DNA of 64,000 nucleotides from Doryteuthis pealeii (GCA_023376005.1 CM042141.1:99409097-99473096), one strand, 5' to 3'; positions 21,561 to 33,549 are shown, numbered from the stretch's first letter. Program-made: numbers and translations. The notes: generated from the letters alone by a model not told the origin.

Positions 21561-21910
21561 TGGGATTTTCTAATGGCGTGGAGAAAAAGCTCAAGAAAAG
21601 CATAAGACTAGTAAGGAGTTCAGTCTTCTAAATGAGAAATTTATTAATATAAATGAATATCTACATCATTGACATTTAGAAAAAAATACATCAATGAGGA
21701 AATGCGTATAGCTGTTTAAAATTTGGCAAAAAGATCGTATATTTATCAAAGTAACAATAATTAATGTCTTTGCGTCGGAAATCAAATCGTGACGAAGGAG
21801 AAAATATATTTTGTATTTAACAAATTTATGTTCAACGGTAAGTTTATTATTTATTTTGATGCTTGATCCTATTGCTTTTAAAGTATCTAAAAAAATTGGT
21901 TTTCTTACTT
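21450..21910. promoter_or_regulatory. Putative bidirectional promoter interval, CpG-richer than flanks
   Basis: CpG dinucleotides cluster here (for example CTCGACCGTCAACACGGC near 21461 and GTCGGAAATCAAATCGTGAC near 21774), while kilobases on either side are almost CpG-free. A minus-strand consensus donor (21441) and a plus-strand consensus donor (21838) point outward from the interval, as expected for divergent first exons of C2CD5 and the SIKE/FGFR1OP2 gene. I see no clear TATA box. Promoter function is inferred from this geometry. Confidence 0.4.
21760..21837 (+). other. FGFR1OP2: Candidate non-coding first exon of the SIKE/FGFR1OP2 gene
   Basis: TTCAACG is followed by the donor GTAAGT at 21838. 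The coding part of the gene begins in an exon with an AG acceptor two bases before its ATG, so an upstream non-coding exon must exist. This donor is the best one in the CpG-richer interval, but other sites within the next 20 kb are possible. The 5' limit is arbitrary. Confidence 0.35.
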
Positions 21911-22560
21911 TCGACGTCGGTTTAATTTTGAATTTAAATAAATAAAATTTGAAAAAAACAGCATTCGTAGCATATCTATTTCGTTTATTTTGAAGTTTTC
22001 AATCGGACTGTCATAAAATTGTTTTAATCAATGGCTATAATGATTCATTCAACATTTAGGTTATTCTACTTTAAAAAAAAGAAAAATTAGATAAAAAGTG
22101 GATTACTGTATTTCAATAGGATTTTTTTAAATTTAAAAGTTTATAACGATTTTTACAATGTTCGTGAAAATATTTGTGATGCGGACAAAGAAAGAGTAAT
22201 AAACAATAAAATTATTTAAATGTTTACTTAGGCCACTTGTTTTTATTTAGTTGAGGAAGTTTGTCATTTTGACCCACAGACTAATGAACTTTTTTTTTAA
22301 ATTTCAAAGTCTATTTAAAAAAGATATAACAGAATATTTATGTATTTGATTGTTAATTTTGAGGGTTGTTTGGTCAGTTTTAATTTTAATCCAGATCCTT
22401 TATGTCCAAAATTAAAACAACATATTGGGATGTAATCGGAAAAAATGAAACACCCTCTATTTTATTTGCAATATTTTCGTGTTTTTATTTTCTTATATAC
22501 AAATGACCAGATAAGTTGGAGGTGGAACTTATTCTATTATTCAATACCTTTTTTCCCAGG

Positions 22561-22768
22561 AAAATGTTGGTACAATATCAGTACTGATTTGACCACATAT
22601 ATATTAAAACTTAAAAGAAAAAAAACTTAGAACTCGGTCATGTTGGCATTTTTGTTATAATTCTTTTATATATATAAAAGAATTATTTAAAAAATGCCAA
22701 CATGATCGAGCTTTTTCTTTTAAGTTTTTTTATGTGTGTGTGGTCAAATGAGTACTTATTGTACCAAT
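22561..22768. repeat. Inverted repeat, arms ~100 bp
   Basis: GGTACAATATCAGTACTGAT at 22569 pairs with AGTACTTATTGTACC near 22750. The inner arms GTCATGTTGGCATTTTTG and AAAAATGCCAACATGATC flank a short AAAAGAATT/TATATA loop at 22660-22690. Small indels distinguish the arms. Confidence 0.88.
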
Positions 22769-22838
22769 TAATAAAATATATTAAAAAGTTTGTAATATAT
22801 TTTTGCAGTTGTATATCTTGCACCATCTAATATGTTAA

Positions 22839-22920
22839 TTGTTGCTTTAAATGAGTAAGCTCACAGATTTTTAATATGGCATATTAAAAATCTGTGAACT
22901 TACTCATTTAAAGCAACAAT
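22839..22920. repeat. Perfect short hairpin, arms ~40 bp
   Basis: ATTGTTGCTTTAAATGAGTA at the left is exactly mirrored at the right, with one difference (GCTCAC against GAACTT). The loop is two to four bases. Confidence 0.9.
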
Positions 22921-22929
22921 GTATATATT

Positions 22930-25060
22930 TTTAAATATTTTCCTTTCCTTGATATAAAATTTTGTTTTGTTTACATAATCATTAAAAAATAGTTTATATT
23001 TTATGATTGCATAAGCTAAATTTTGATGCAATCTTTGTTGAGCAGCAAGTGGGAACTAACTGTTAATAATAATAGTATAAGAGATAAGCACGCTAAAAAC
23101 ACTGAACTCCCTTGAGAATTGTCCTTTTTTTTATTTTTTTATTTTTTTTATACCAAGCTTTTCTTTTAATAAAAAAATAAATAAAAATAAAAAAAAACCT
23201 GTTATTAATCGCCAAAAATTAAAATAACAGTTTGAAAATATAATTTTTATTTTTTAATAACTAGTTGTTAAAGTTTGTCTGTCTCGTATTTTTGAATTTT
23301 AGAACAAGTCCGCAGTGGATACTAAAAACGTAAATTAAATAAAAGTAGTTTTACGTTTAGTAGTAGTAGTAGTAGTAACTAATAGCAGCTTTTAAAAAGT
23401 AGTATTCGTCACCATATTTACTTTAAGTAGGCGTGAGCATTAATTTTGTCTCTTTATTTGATATTTACCAATGAATTTACCAGGTGAGATATGTTTGTTG
23501 TGTTTTTAAAGTTATACGGCTAATCATATTATGTGTATTGAAGGTGACAGGAAAGTTTGGAATCAAAACTGATAGTATGAGAAAAGGAAGACAATACGAA
23601 AAATGAAATTGACATGTATAGATCTTGTAGGGAAACGTCAATTTAATTTTGTCTTGTCTTTTCTTAATAGGAGTAAATATATTTACTTTAGATTTTAGCA
23701 TTTGATCATTCTTTTCTAAGATGTGATAACAGATGTATGAATAATACCATGCATTATATTTTTTTAAATTATTTTTTTCTTTTGAAGCATGAAAAAATGA
23801 CTTGAAGACTTTGGTCATCACCAATTTTCCCTGTGAAACTCCACCCCCTCTATATTTAACACAAGGAAACTTGCATAAATGTTAATATTATCTTGAAAAT
23901 TTTTTGTCCATTTGAAAGAAGAAACATTAAACAAACTGTTGATGATTTTAAAAATAAATTTCAGCTTACGGAAATAATGAAAAGCATAAACGAAAGCAAG
24001 GTTTACATTTTTGCACCGTTAAATCAATTGAAATTTAACGTAGCCAAAAACAAATTATGACTAGAGGCTTTTAAAAAAATTCTCTGAAAAATCAATTAAT
24101 GGTCCGATTTTCACAAAAATTTCCATAATTACTTATCTTTATATAAAAATCTGTCTGAAATATTTTTTTTTTTTTTTTAATATATTAGGGGAATTTTACT
24201 TTTTTTTTTCTATAAAGATAAGAGTCTGAATAATTATATCAGAAGATTTTTATAAGTCTCAATGCGAGAGCTTTTTAGTAAAAGAATCATGAATACTGAA
24301 TTCTGATAAAAATATCAATAAAGAAACTGACCGTGTTGTAAATAAACGGACTGTTTTAATTATTTTTCACGATAACGATAAGTAATTTTTCCCCAATCGG
24401 ATAATATGATCTTTGAATTAACAGTTTTTCTTTGTAACGACTATTTATGTTCATTATTTCTTTTTTGCGAGATTTAAAAATAAAAAGTTCAAAAATATTT
24501 ACGTTTCTTCCTTCAATATGGCCTAAACTGATCACGTGACCTATTTTGGTGGTACCTATTAATCAAATATTTTTTCTTAAATTTTATAATTTATACAATG
24601 CTGTATGTCTTTAAAAATATGTATGACCTTTTAGGGTGAAAATTGTCTTTGAAAAAATGACTGCATATATATATATAATCAAGAATTCTTTTTTTAATCA
24701 AAATATTTTCTTTAATTTCAGAAATTAAAGTTGCAATAGACAGTTTTATTCACTTCTTATCTATTTATTTTATTTTTTATCGTGAACTTTCTTTTCTAGG
24801 ACTAATGGTTACTATGAGCAGTCATGTAAGTTTATCTGTGAACCATATGAACTAGACAGTGCTTATTATTCAAAGGCATGATCACCACAAGCCTACTTTG
24901 TTTATTTTATGACTAGTGCACCATTTATTTTGACCAATTGCCTTGATATGTGTAATTTAAAGTGTCATTCATTGGTCTAAACAAGATACAAGTAGAAATG
25001 ACATTTAAACAAATCAAGTTGCCTCGTGGTAGAGTAGTGTTTGTAATTAATTGACTGTTT
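22930..25060. other. Intron, AT-rich, unassigned
   Basis: Holds a poly-T/poly-A fold-back at 23125-23200 and a (TAG)n stretch at 23355-23378. At 24800-24825 a 26-base segment lies between an AG acceptor (TTCTTTTCTAG) and a GTAAGT donor, a possible 5' UTR micro-exon of the plus gene, unproven. Confidence 0.35.
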
Positions 25061-25069
25061 TTTGGTTGT

Positions 25070-25270
25070 GGAGGCGCATAGTGTAATGGTTGCCGTCGTA
25101 GGAAATGGACGCTGTGAAACGAGTTAAAATGCTAGACGCAGCTGTTTGCATTTCACATAGTGCTAATAACCTTGAGAAAGGTACAAATCCAACTATTCTC
25201 GCTCCAGCTAAGAGTGAATAGTAGGGCAACTGGGCTCTTTAACCTTGGTATGGAAATCGGTTATCTTCAA
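25070..25270 (+). repeat. tRNA-derived SINE family D
   Basis: Head GGAGGCGCATAGTGTAATGG, body CATTTCACATAGTGCTAATA and GGGCAACTGGGCTCTTTAAC. Tail diverged. Confidence 0.75.
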
Positions 25271-25707
25271 CATATGACCTGCTCAATGTAGGTATATTCA
25301 ATGGCTTAGCTTGCCACAAGTGCAAGGCATGAACTCATTATTACATTAGTGAGTTTGATACTCACAGGACATGCCACACTTAGATTTAATTACAGTGGTA
25401 CCTCCAGAATCTGAATGCCCCATTGTTCGAACAAATTGAATTCTGAACAAATTTTTTCGGGAAAATTTTGCCAAACACATTTCAGAGACCGAACACAATG
25501 TTTATTTGCATGTGTCTCCTCCCCTGCCTTTTTAGACCCACGTCTTTACACATTGTTTGTTCAGTTCATTAGTGGAAGTAAGCGTGAAATAATTGCGCGT
25601 GTATCAATTGCTAATTTATCTTGTGTTTTCATCTTGATTTGTGTTGGGTTTTTTTTTTTTTAATTATCACCCTTGTGCATTCACCATGGCACTCAAGAAG
25701 AGTAGCC

Positions 25708-26245
25708 TTATTGGCTGGGGTTTTAGAATACACTGCCTGCACCTCTACAGAGGGGTAAGACCACCCCCAATGGGGCCACCTGTTGGTCATGGTGGTGATC
25801 CCTGATACTTAAGGATGGAATCCTGGTGGTTAAGCAGTCCAGACATGCAACACTCCACTTTGGCTAGATGGGTGGTCAGAGAGGCCTCCTCTGATCAATT
25901 GGCTGGTCTCGTCAAGCCCTAGTACCTATGATTATCCCAACCCTATTGCCCTTATGGCAATCCCCAACCCTTTTTATCATATATGTGCTAAAAGGCGGTG
26001 GCTGCAAGTCTTAGTGTCCTGGGTATGATGTTAAACTCTATCTGATGGAGTACCCCTTCATCACCATTACTCCCAGGTCCACTCTGACTCTGAATGGTAG
26101 TACCTGTTAATTTTCCATCTATGAGTTAGATAGAAAAAAATGTGTTTATAAAAGAAATTGATTACCCATCAAGAATGAATTTATTTCAAAACTTTGTCGA
26201 CTTTAAATGACCCACTGAGGTTGATATGCCATAAAATAAAACAAA
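25708..26245 (+). repeat. Repeat family A, plus-strand full-length copy
   Basis: Head GGCTGGGGTTTTAGAATACA, middle CCAACCCTATTGCCCTTATG, end GGTTGATATGCCATAAAATA. It interrupts the Tigger element and is therefore younger than it. Confidence 0.85.
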
Positions 26246-26389
26246 CTCAAGGAGAGCAGTGGAACAAATAAGAGTAAGAGGAAGTCTGTGAAAACAAAAA
26301 TTGAGTTGAAGAAAGAATTTATTGCTAAGAAGAACGGTATGTGGTTTCTGATCTCCTACCGTGATCGAGATGTCAAAAATCAACTATGT

Positions 26390-26677
26390 CAGTGATGCTG
26401 ATTGCTTTTGGATTTAGTGCATCCTGGGACACTCATATTTGCTTTGAATGAGTCCCCAGAAAAATTTACGGGTCTCAACTAAAGCCATCTAACTCCTACC
26501 TTGTAACCTATCTTGTGTAATTCATTTCTATGGAACTATTGAAATGTATTTACAGTTAGCTTGAAATGGTGAGGGAAGAAAAAAGAAAAACACTGGGATG
26601 TATGGATACGGTTTTACTGCATCCTTTTAGATTTTTGTACGTTAGGGATGCAGGATGTGTACCTGTCAGCATCTCTG
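26390..26677. mobile_element. MITE family B, full-length copy
   Basis: TIR CAGTGATGCTGATTGC at the left and CTGTCAGCATCTCTG at the right; internal GGGAAGAAAAAAGAAAAACA block. Confidence 0.82.
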
Positions 26678-26957
26678 ATTATGTATGTGTATGATTCTTG
26701 GGGTCCAGTAATGGACTAATCCTCTTTCCATCACTTCTTATGGGGGAAATAGTTTTGTAATCCAAACTTTATTGAAATCTGACAGCCTCCTAGAACAAAT
26801 TAAATTTGGATTCTGGGGAATCACTGTAAAGTAATATGAATTTTAATATTTGTAATTATATCCACTATTCCAAGTTTTCATGGCTTTGAAAGCAAGCCAA
26901 GATAATGCCAGTGATGTGCTGCAGTTATGAAGTACATAATATAGATATATATATATT

Positions 26958-27215
26958 GGAGGTGCATGTGGTGTAATTGTTTATTGCTGCAGGAAATGGA
27001 CATAGCGACCAGGGTTCAAACTTTGGACCAGACTTTGCATTTTACATAACTTATACCCTTGCAAAAGCTATTGGTAAATAGTAGGGCAGACTGGGCTCTT
27101 TAGCCTTGGTATGGCAACTGGTCTTGGAGAAAGAAAAAAAACTCTAAATTCAAACCTGTTAAACTCCACTTAGAAATAGACTTTGTGTCACATCCTGCTT
27201 GTGTGGAGGGATGTC
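26958..27215 (+). repeat. tRNA-derived SINE family D
   Basis: Head GGAGGTGCATGTGGTGTAAT, B-box-like GGGTTCAAACTTTGG, tail GTGTCACATCCTGCTTGTGT. Confidence 0.8.
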
Positions 27216-27219
27216 TCAT

Positions 27220-28430
27220 AGTACCTAAATAATGAGAATGGAATTGTCTGTTTTTCTTATAAATAATGTCTGATGAAACCTCAGAAGTAAGAAACAATGA
27301 GCTCTCAAAGGACTTGTTAATTCAACCTAGCAATTTCTAATTACTCTGTTAACTTTGTATCTTTGCTTAGTAAACCTTTTTCCTTATTCTTAATACTTGT
27401 TGTGTTTCTTCCTATTATTTCTTTGTTAACTCTGTTACTTGAGTTACAACAAGGGGCTGATAAATGCATAGAATATGAATATATGAATTCACTCAATTCC
27501 ACATTGAGAGTCGTGATGCTGATAATCAATTTGATATTTGACAAAAATTTCCTTTAGAATATAATTTTATCAACTATTTCTTAAGGAAGAGTAGATCTCT
27601 TCAGCACTGAACAGCCATCTTGTTGACATTTTCTTTTTCTTCCCTATTCAATTCCCTATTTTGTTTGTGCTGCATCTTTAAAATTTCTTTTAATTCTCTA
27701 GTTAGTTTTCAAGTTCATTCTTGGAGCTCAAAATTTTCTTTTTTAAACTTCACAAATCATTTTTGACATGCTTGCACCTACTGTATCTTTGCCATAATGA
27801 TTCAGTGATCCACTGCCTAGCTTCTGCTGCATTTATTTTTTTTCTCGGATTAAACATGAAATGTGTCAAGTGCATATTTTATATTCCACTAGGAATCATA
27901 GGAAACTAACTTAAAAGCCACCCTATTGGGTGGCAATTAAGCTAGCTCCTACAGAAGGCACTTGATTGATTGCCTTCTGTCAACAATGACACTTCATTTA
28001 TTGAGTACATGATAAATTTTATCAAACTTGAACAATAGTTTTCATCATAATAATTTGTCTATTTGGAGGGAAAAAATCACATTAAAAATTGTTGTAAACA
28101 ATTGCAGTAATTAAAATTAATTCTAATGCTGTTTTTCATATTATTTGACTCACCCTCATATATATATATATACATTTCTTGGTAAATGTAATACTACGAT
28201 CCCCTCCCTGTGCAGAACTGGTACTCGGATTTCTCATTTCTTAAAGATTGCTTTAACAGCAAACAGTAATCAAGAACAAATTTTTATTTCAGATTTGTTA
28301 GTCATCTGCTTGGTACTTTTTTCTTTTCTTTTTTTTCTTTTTCTTTATTGCTTTTGAATATTCTACATTTTCATTTTGATTTGTCATTGAGATTTTGTCA
28401 TTAATGAAGATATTTCAATTACCCATAATT
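27220..28430. other. Intron, unassigned
   Basis: Moderately complex AT-rich DNA. One 17-base inverted repeat around 27943-27980 (GAAGGCACTTGATTGATTGCCTTC). No exon seen. Confidence 0.35.
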
Positions 28431-28435
28431 CCATT

Positions 28436-29325
28436 AATTTTTGCACGTGTTTTCTCTTCATTAACCTTCAAAGTTCTTTTGCCTTGTTTTTTGTTCTCAA
28501 ACAATAATATGAACATTTATATGAAATGACCTTTCTTGGAAACCAGATTCCCCATTGGAGAAAAGCAATTGAAAATCTGAGTAATGAAATATAAGACATG
28601 TTGAGGAAGAATACCAGCACAAGGTCAATACAAGTTGTTAATAAATTATTTACATAACACATAATACAGATTGCAATTATGTAACATATCTATTTGCACA
28701 GTTCATATAAATATGAAAAACATGAAACAAAAATTGTTTTAATTTTAGATTTAAAAAATTGCTGATATTAAATATTCAAGATATGAAAGGGTAATTGATT
28801 TCAAATCTGTGAGTTCTATCTAGCTGAAATTCCTGTGTCTATGATTTCTCACCATAAAAATCTAAAGACTGTGTAAATCTTGGATGTTAAGATTCTATTG
28901 AAAAAGTAGAGAAAATCTATAATATTTTTATTTTTTTTTTTTTTCTCTTTTTGATATATTAATTTGACATTAAATAGATGTTACTTTTACGGAAGATTCT
29001 TCAATTAAAAAATAATTACATTAATTTTTGCATATGTCATATCTCTATTAACCATTTAAGTTCTTTTGCCACCTTTTTTTTTCTCCAAAAATATGAACAT
29101 TTATATGAAGAGATCCTTCCTGGAAACTGCAATAGCAGATTGAACAATTATGAAGAGATCCTTCCTGGAAACTGCAATAGCAGATTGAACAATTATGAAG
29201 AGATCCTTCCTGGAAACTGCAATAGCAGAATTCCCCATTGAACAATTATGGCACTTGAACATTTGAGTAATCATTACAATGAAATATAAAACCTGTTGAA
29301 GAAGATTATCAACACAAGACAATTA
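28436..29325. repeat. Duplicated ~230-bp segment with internal 45-bp triplication
   Basis: 28436-28660 and 29020-29325 align (TTAATTTTTGCA, AAAGTTCTTTTGCC, ATATGAACATTTATATGAA). In the second copy a 45-base unit, TATGAAGAGATCCTTCCTGG to GAACAAT, is repeated three times head to tail at 29105-29239. Confidence 0.88.
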
Positions 29326-29349
29326 TTTTTTTAAAAGTGCAACTTGATA

Positions 29350-29800
29350 ATATATATAAACTAGTCTGAAAAGTCACAGGTGATAGAACTGAAGGTCTAT
29401 TTTATTTTAAACATTCTTTCATCAAATGAGAGCAGGACATTTTAGTTTCAGTTTCAGTTAACTACAACAGTCTTATTTACTTAATAAATTTAAAGAAATT
29501 TTTAACTTACATTTGGAATATGATTTATCTTTTGAATAACAGGCTCAGTGAGACCTGTGAATATTTCTGTTTCATTATGTAGATGATATCTTTTAGCAGA
29601 AATTTAATTACCTCTTTGTTTTGTTTTAATTATTAGTGTCCAAAACAATATTACATATTTTTATTTATTTAACTTTCAACACATCTTATTATCCTCAGGT
29701 ATTGGTCAAATTGTTATTCTAAGTATTTTCAAAAATAGTTAATTTTCAATAGGCGTCCAATTCTGTCTTTCAGTTGCATCATGAGCAGGCCTTGAGTATA
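29350..29800. mobile_element. MITE family F, copy 1 (~440 bp)
   Basis: Aligns along its length with 51363-51805 (TTTTAGTTTCAGTTTCAGTT, TTAATAAATTTAAAGAAATT, TTAACTTTCAACAC). The TIRs are more decayed than in the second copy. Confidence 0.85.
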
Positions 29801-29939
29801 CTATGCCATGGGCAATAATAAAAAAAATGATTCATTTTTTTTTCAATGTTTTTTGTTTTTTTTGTTCAATACTGTATAAGTAATTACAAAAGAAATTTTT
29901 GTAATTCAATTTTCGACTAGTTTTCATTAATAGAGTTCA

Positions 29940-30660
29940 TTGTTTTCTATATAACTATATTTTTAGTTTCTATTTTTCCTCTGGTTATCAATAAATGTAT
30001 TAAGTAAGTCATATTTGTTTTAGAAACCTTGTGATATTATCAAAACTAAGGCATTTATGGTGCATTTACCTACAAATTTAAGATTTAAAAAAAAGGTTAA
30101 TTCTTAAATAAATGAAAACAATTAAAGTGCAAAAATCTAGTATAGAATTCAGCATTTTATTCCTCTATATTCATCTTTAAAATGGCATTAACAATATGTA
30201 TCAATTTAAAAATACATTTTTTTTAAACCAACAAGGAAGGTATCATTGCTCTAAGTTTATTAGAATTTTTTTTTTTTTTTTTTTTTTTTCAAGTTTATTT
30301 ATTTCCATGCTTTGAAAAAACAAACCTGGTACATTAATTCATTTTTTAAATATATTCTTGACTAGCTAATCCAGAAGCATATGCAAAACCCTCACATTTG
30401 TATAATTCTATATTTTAGATTGATATTTAGCTTCTATTTTTTCTTTTAATTATTAATAAATGTGTTAAATCATATTTGTTATAGAAACTATGTTGTAATC
30501 TTATCAAAACTTATTAGGCAACAAATATTAATTTAAGGCATTTGTTGTGCATTTTATCTACAAATCTAAGATAGAAAAAAAGATTAATTTTTAAATAAGA
30601 GAAAAGCAATTAAAGTTGAGAAACCTAGTCCAGAATTCAGCATTTTGTTCATCTTATTTC
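29940..30660. repeat. Tandem duplication, unit ~430-450 bp
   Basis: 29960-30170 recurs at 30430-30650 in the same orientation (TATTTGTT..TAGAAAC, GGCATTT.TGGTGCATTT, GAATTCAGCATTTT). Confidence 0.8.
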
Positions 30661-30669
30661 TCAGAATAA

Positions 30670-31660
30670 AAATAAACTTGAATAATTGTGAACAATTTAA
30701 ACGTTGAAAACAAAAGTGAATTATCTCCCTTCTTACATTCACTCATTACTTTTCTCTTTTATGAACTAAAAACTTGCATATGAGATGTTTATGCAGTTTT
30801 GATCTTTTCTTGTTTCTATCAATTTAACTTGCTTAAATTTTTATAGACTAAAAATAATGCCTATACATTATCAAGCTGTTTTGTCTGCTAGCCTTTTACA
30901 CTAGTCTTTGCACTATTCTTTTAACAATTGAATGTATTTTCTGTATTGGGTTTACAGAAGAAAAAATCTATTTACCCTATATACTTGCAGATAGTGGTTG
31001 TCAAGATTTGTATTTGTGGTGGACCCACAGATAGGTTGCATTATAATCTGGCTAGTTACACAACCTATTCTAACATAAAACTTATCAAATATTCACCTTT
31101 GTTTCAAGACTTTGCTTACATATATAAGATCTAGACCATTTTACCATAGACTGTTATGCATAAAGCAAACCTATAGAAATAAGAGTTGCATTTCTTATTA
31201 CTATAATCATAAAAAACCTGGGTAAAAAAAAAAAAATGTAACAGTCAAATCCATGATAAAAAATTTAATTATCTACTCAACAGTTACAAACAGTATAAAG
31301 ACTTTAGAAAAAATGTTTAATTATTTAGGCATAGGCATAGTTATTTAATTTCATCAGGACTGAATCCTAAACATTCTTCACTGTCATCACTTTCAAATAT
31401 TCTTTTCATTTGTTCATCAGTTAATTATGTTGTCATCATTATTCATGTCATTGCAATCGCTGATCATGATGTAAATTTAATTGTTGTTCTCTTTAAAAAA
31501 AGAATAAATAGTTCTGGTATTTCTCTTAACTTTTTCTTGTGGCCCTATTTTGACTATGAACAATAAATATACTTAACCACTTTTAACAATAAACTGATCC
31601 AGTTCACATATTTCTTTTTACTACCAGTGAAAACTTCTAAAGGTTTATTTATAGAAAACT
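30670..31660. other. Intron, unassigned
   Basis: Plain AT-rich sequence, no repeat family or exon recognised. Confidence 0.3.
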
Positions 31661-31671
31661 AGCTGACCTAC

Positions 31672-31860
31672 CTGGCATTGCCTAGGATTTAAAAAGTTTC
31701 ATATAAATCTCTTATCTATATTGATGTATAGATTAATAAAAATTATTTTTGTGTGTATTTGTTTTGGCATTGCCGAGCATCCAAAAAGTTTCATATAAAT
31801 CTCTTATCTATATTTATATATAGATTAATAAAAAAATTTTGTATGTATTTGTTTTATCTT
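31672..31860. repeat. Tandem duplication, unit ~95 bp
   Basis: CATTGCC...AAAAAGTTTCATATAAATCT is present twice, with the following TAGATTAATAAAAA and TGTATTTGTTTT. Confidence 0.85.
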
Positions 31861-32085
31861 TTATTCTTTTATATTCTTGTTTTTAAGTTGTTTATTTTTA
31901 TTATTGTCTACATTTTTTCTTTTATTTGTCTTTTATTATGTTTTCTCCTTTATTAATTTGTTTTATCTTTATTATTTTTTAAATATGTCATTGATTTATA
32001 TTTTATATATATTATTTATTTATTTTTCTTTTCTTTTCTTCTTTTTTCTTTTTTCTTTTTTTCTTTTTTTTCTTTTTTTTTATAG
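31860..32085. repeat. Pyrimidine-rich (TTC/T)n tract
   Basis: Plus strand almost only T with some C and A, grading into TTTTCTTTTTTC at 32025-32080. Confidence 0.8.
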
Positions 32086-32549
32086 AAAATGAGGCGTAAA
32101 AGGATTTTTAACCTCTTCAACAAAAATAGGGTGTTGATTTTATTGAATTTTGATCTTTGTTGGTCTCCACCGTTTCTATTTTATAAAAGGACATGCACTC
32201 AGTTATTGTACAAACAGACATACTGAATCTTTCTTTTATATTTATATTTATGCAGATTTTCTTTTCTCTCACCTGAATTTACTTACCTAATGAAAAGGTT
32301 GACAACATCAATCATTATGAATTTTTGGTGACAATAATTGTCTCTTGATACAGATTAGTGTTTTTCAGTTTGGAGAGTATGGAGAACCCTTTCATTTAAT
32401 CAGGATTTTTATAACTTATTTTGTCAGTGCTATCTTCAAATATTAGAAATTCCTGAGCCTTTCGTATGATGCATTGTCAGGTTGTTAATTAATCCCATGC
32501 AAGACTCAGAAGTTGTGAATTGAAAACTATGGTGAAGTTCAATTCTGTT

Positions 32550-32755
32550 GAGTATTCCTTCATCGCCATTACTCCCAGGTCCACTCTGACCCAGAGTGGT
32601 AGTATCTGTTAGAGTCCTATTCATGGGTTAAATAGAAGAAAATGAGTTTTAAAAAATGTTTTAAAAAGAATTTTTAATGCCCATCAAGAATGAATAGAAT
32701 AAAACGTCTTCAGTAAAATAACCCAACAAGGGTTGACATGCCATAAAATCCAAAA
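32550..32755 (+). repeat. Repeat family A tail fragment
   Basis: ACTCCCAGGTCCACTCTGAC through GTTGACATGCCATAAAATCC. Confidence 0.75.
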
Positions 32756-32863
32756 AAGAAATATTAGATATTTCAGAGCCTTTGATACAATACATTGTAT
32801 GGTTGTCACTTGATCTTGAGCTGGACTCTTTAAAAGTTGTGAATCGTTGTTCCTACACTATAA

Positions 32864-33107
32864 GGGGCCAGTTTAGTTCAGTCTGTAGAGCATCCACCTA
32901 GGAATCACAAGGTTCTGGGTTCAATACCGGACCTTGCCCACCCAGCATATGAGTAGCACAGCTTGGATCTGTGGGTAAAGTGGGGAGCTGATGGTAGGTG
33001 TGACACTCCACCTAAGATGCAAAAACAATCTCCCTGGTCTAGCACTAGTGAAGAGGGATAGACTCCTCGCTTTCCAGCTGATACTGACAATAGGCCAACT
33101 TTACTTA
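32864..33107 (+). repeat. tRNA-derived SINE family E, full length
   Basis: GGGGCCAGTTTAGTTCAGTC (A box), GGGTTCAATACC (B box), tail ending ACTTTACTTA. Flanked by CTACACTATAA and CTACACCATAA, a target-site duplication with one change. Confidence 0.85.
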
Positions 33108-33262
33108 CTACACCATAATGGCAAAAAAGTTGACAAATACATTGTTGATTATTATTAATCCATTTTATTAAATGTGTTGTCAAGCCGATGGGTCTCATGA
33201 TGTGAGGAGGAGGAAAAAATCCTTGTTAACAGTCCATGACACCATTGAGGCCTATTTTTTAA

Positions 33263-33548
33263 TGGAGATGCCTGCGGTGTAATGGTTATCATCATAGGGA
33301 ATGGACAAAACGACAGGAGAATCCTGGACAAGGCTGTTTTCATTACACATAATGCTAATACTCTTGGGAAAAGTATATATCCAACTATTCTCCGTCCAGC
33401 TATGGGTAAATGGTAGAGCCGACTGGGTTCTTTAACCTTGACTAGGTAACCAGTCTAGGAGAAGGAAAACTCTGAATTTAAACCTGTTAAACTCTGTTTA
33501 AAAATTGACCTTGTGTCACATCCTGCTTGTATGGAGGTGTTGGTAAAT
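33263..33548 (+). repeat. tRNA-derived SINE family D, full length
   Basis: GGAGATGCCTGCGGTGTAAT head, GTGTCACATCCTGCTTG tail and GGTAAATAC end, directly abutting MITE B at 33550. Confidence 0.82.
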
Positions 33549-33549
33549 A

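Larger units (their letters stand above)
25393..26826 (+). mobile_element. pogo/Tigger-type DNA transposon carrying two nested insertions
   Basis: TIRs CAGTGGTACCTCCAGAATC and its counterpart ending GATTCTGGGGAATCACTG, flanked by TA. After the left end an ATG frame begins MALKK. It is cut by a family A SINE-like insertion (25708-26245). It resumes with a Lys-rich frame (KTKIELKKEFIAKKNG) and is cut again by MITE B (26390-26677). A dead, layered element. Confidence 0.78.

Noticed and set aside
22839..22920. microRNA gene
   Set aside because: The pairing is too perfect and runs to the loop without bulges, more like a MITE. No conserved seed recognised, though small RNAs could still come from it.
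29105..29239. CRISPR-like array
   Set aside because: Units are adjacent without spacers and the window is eukaryotic; it is a minisatellite.
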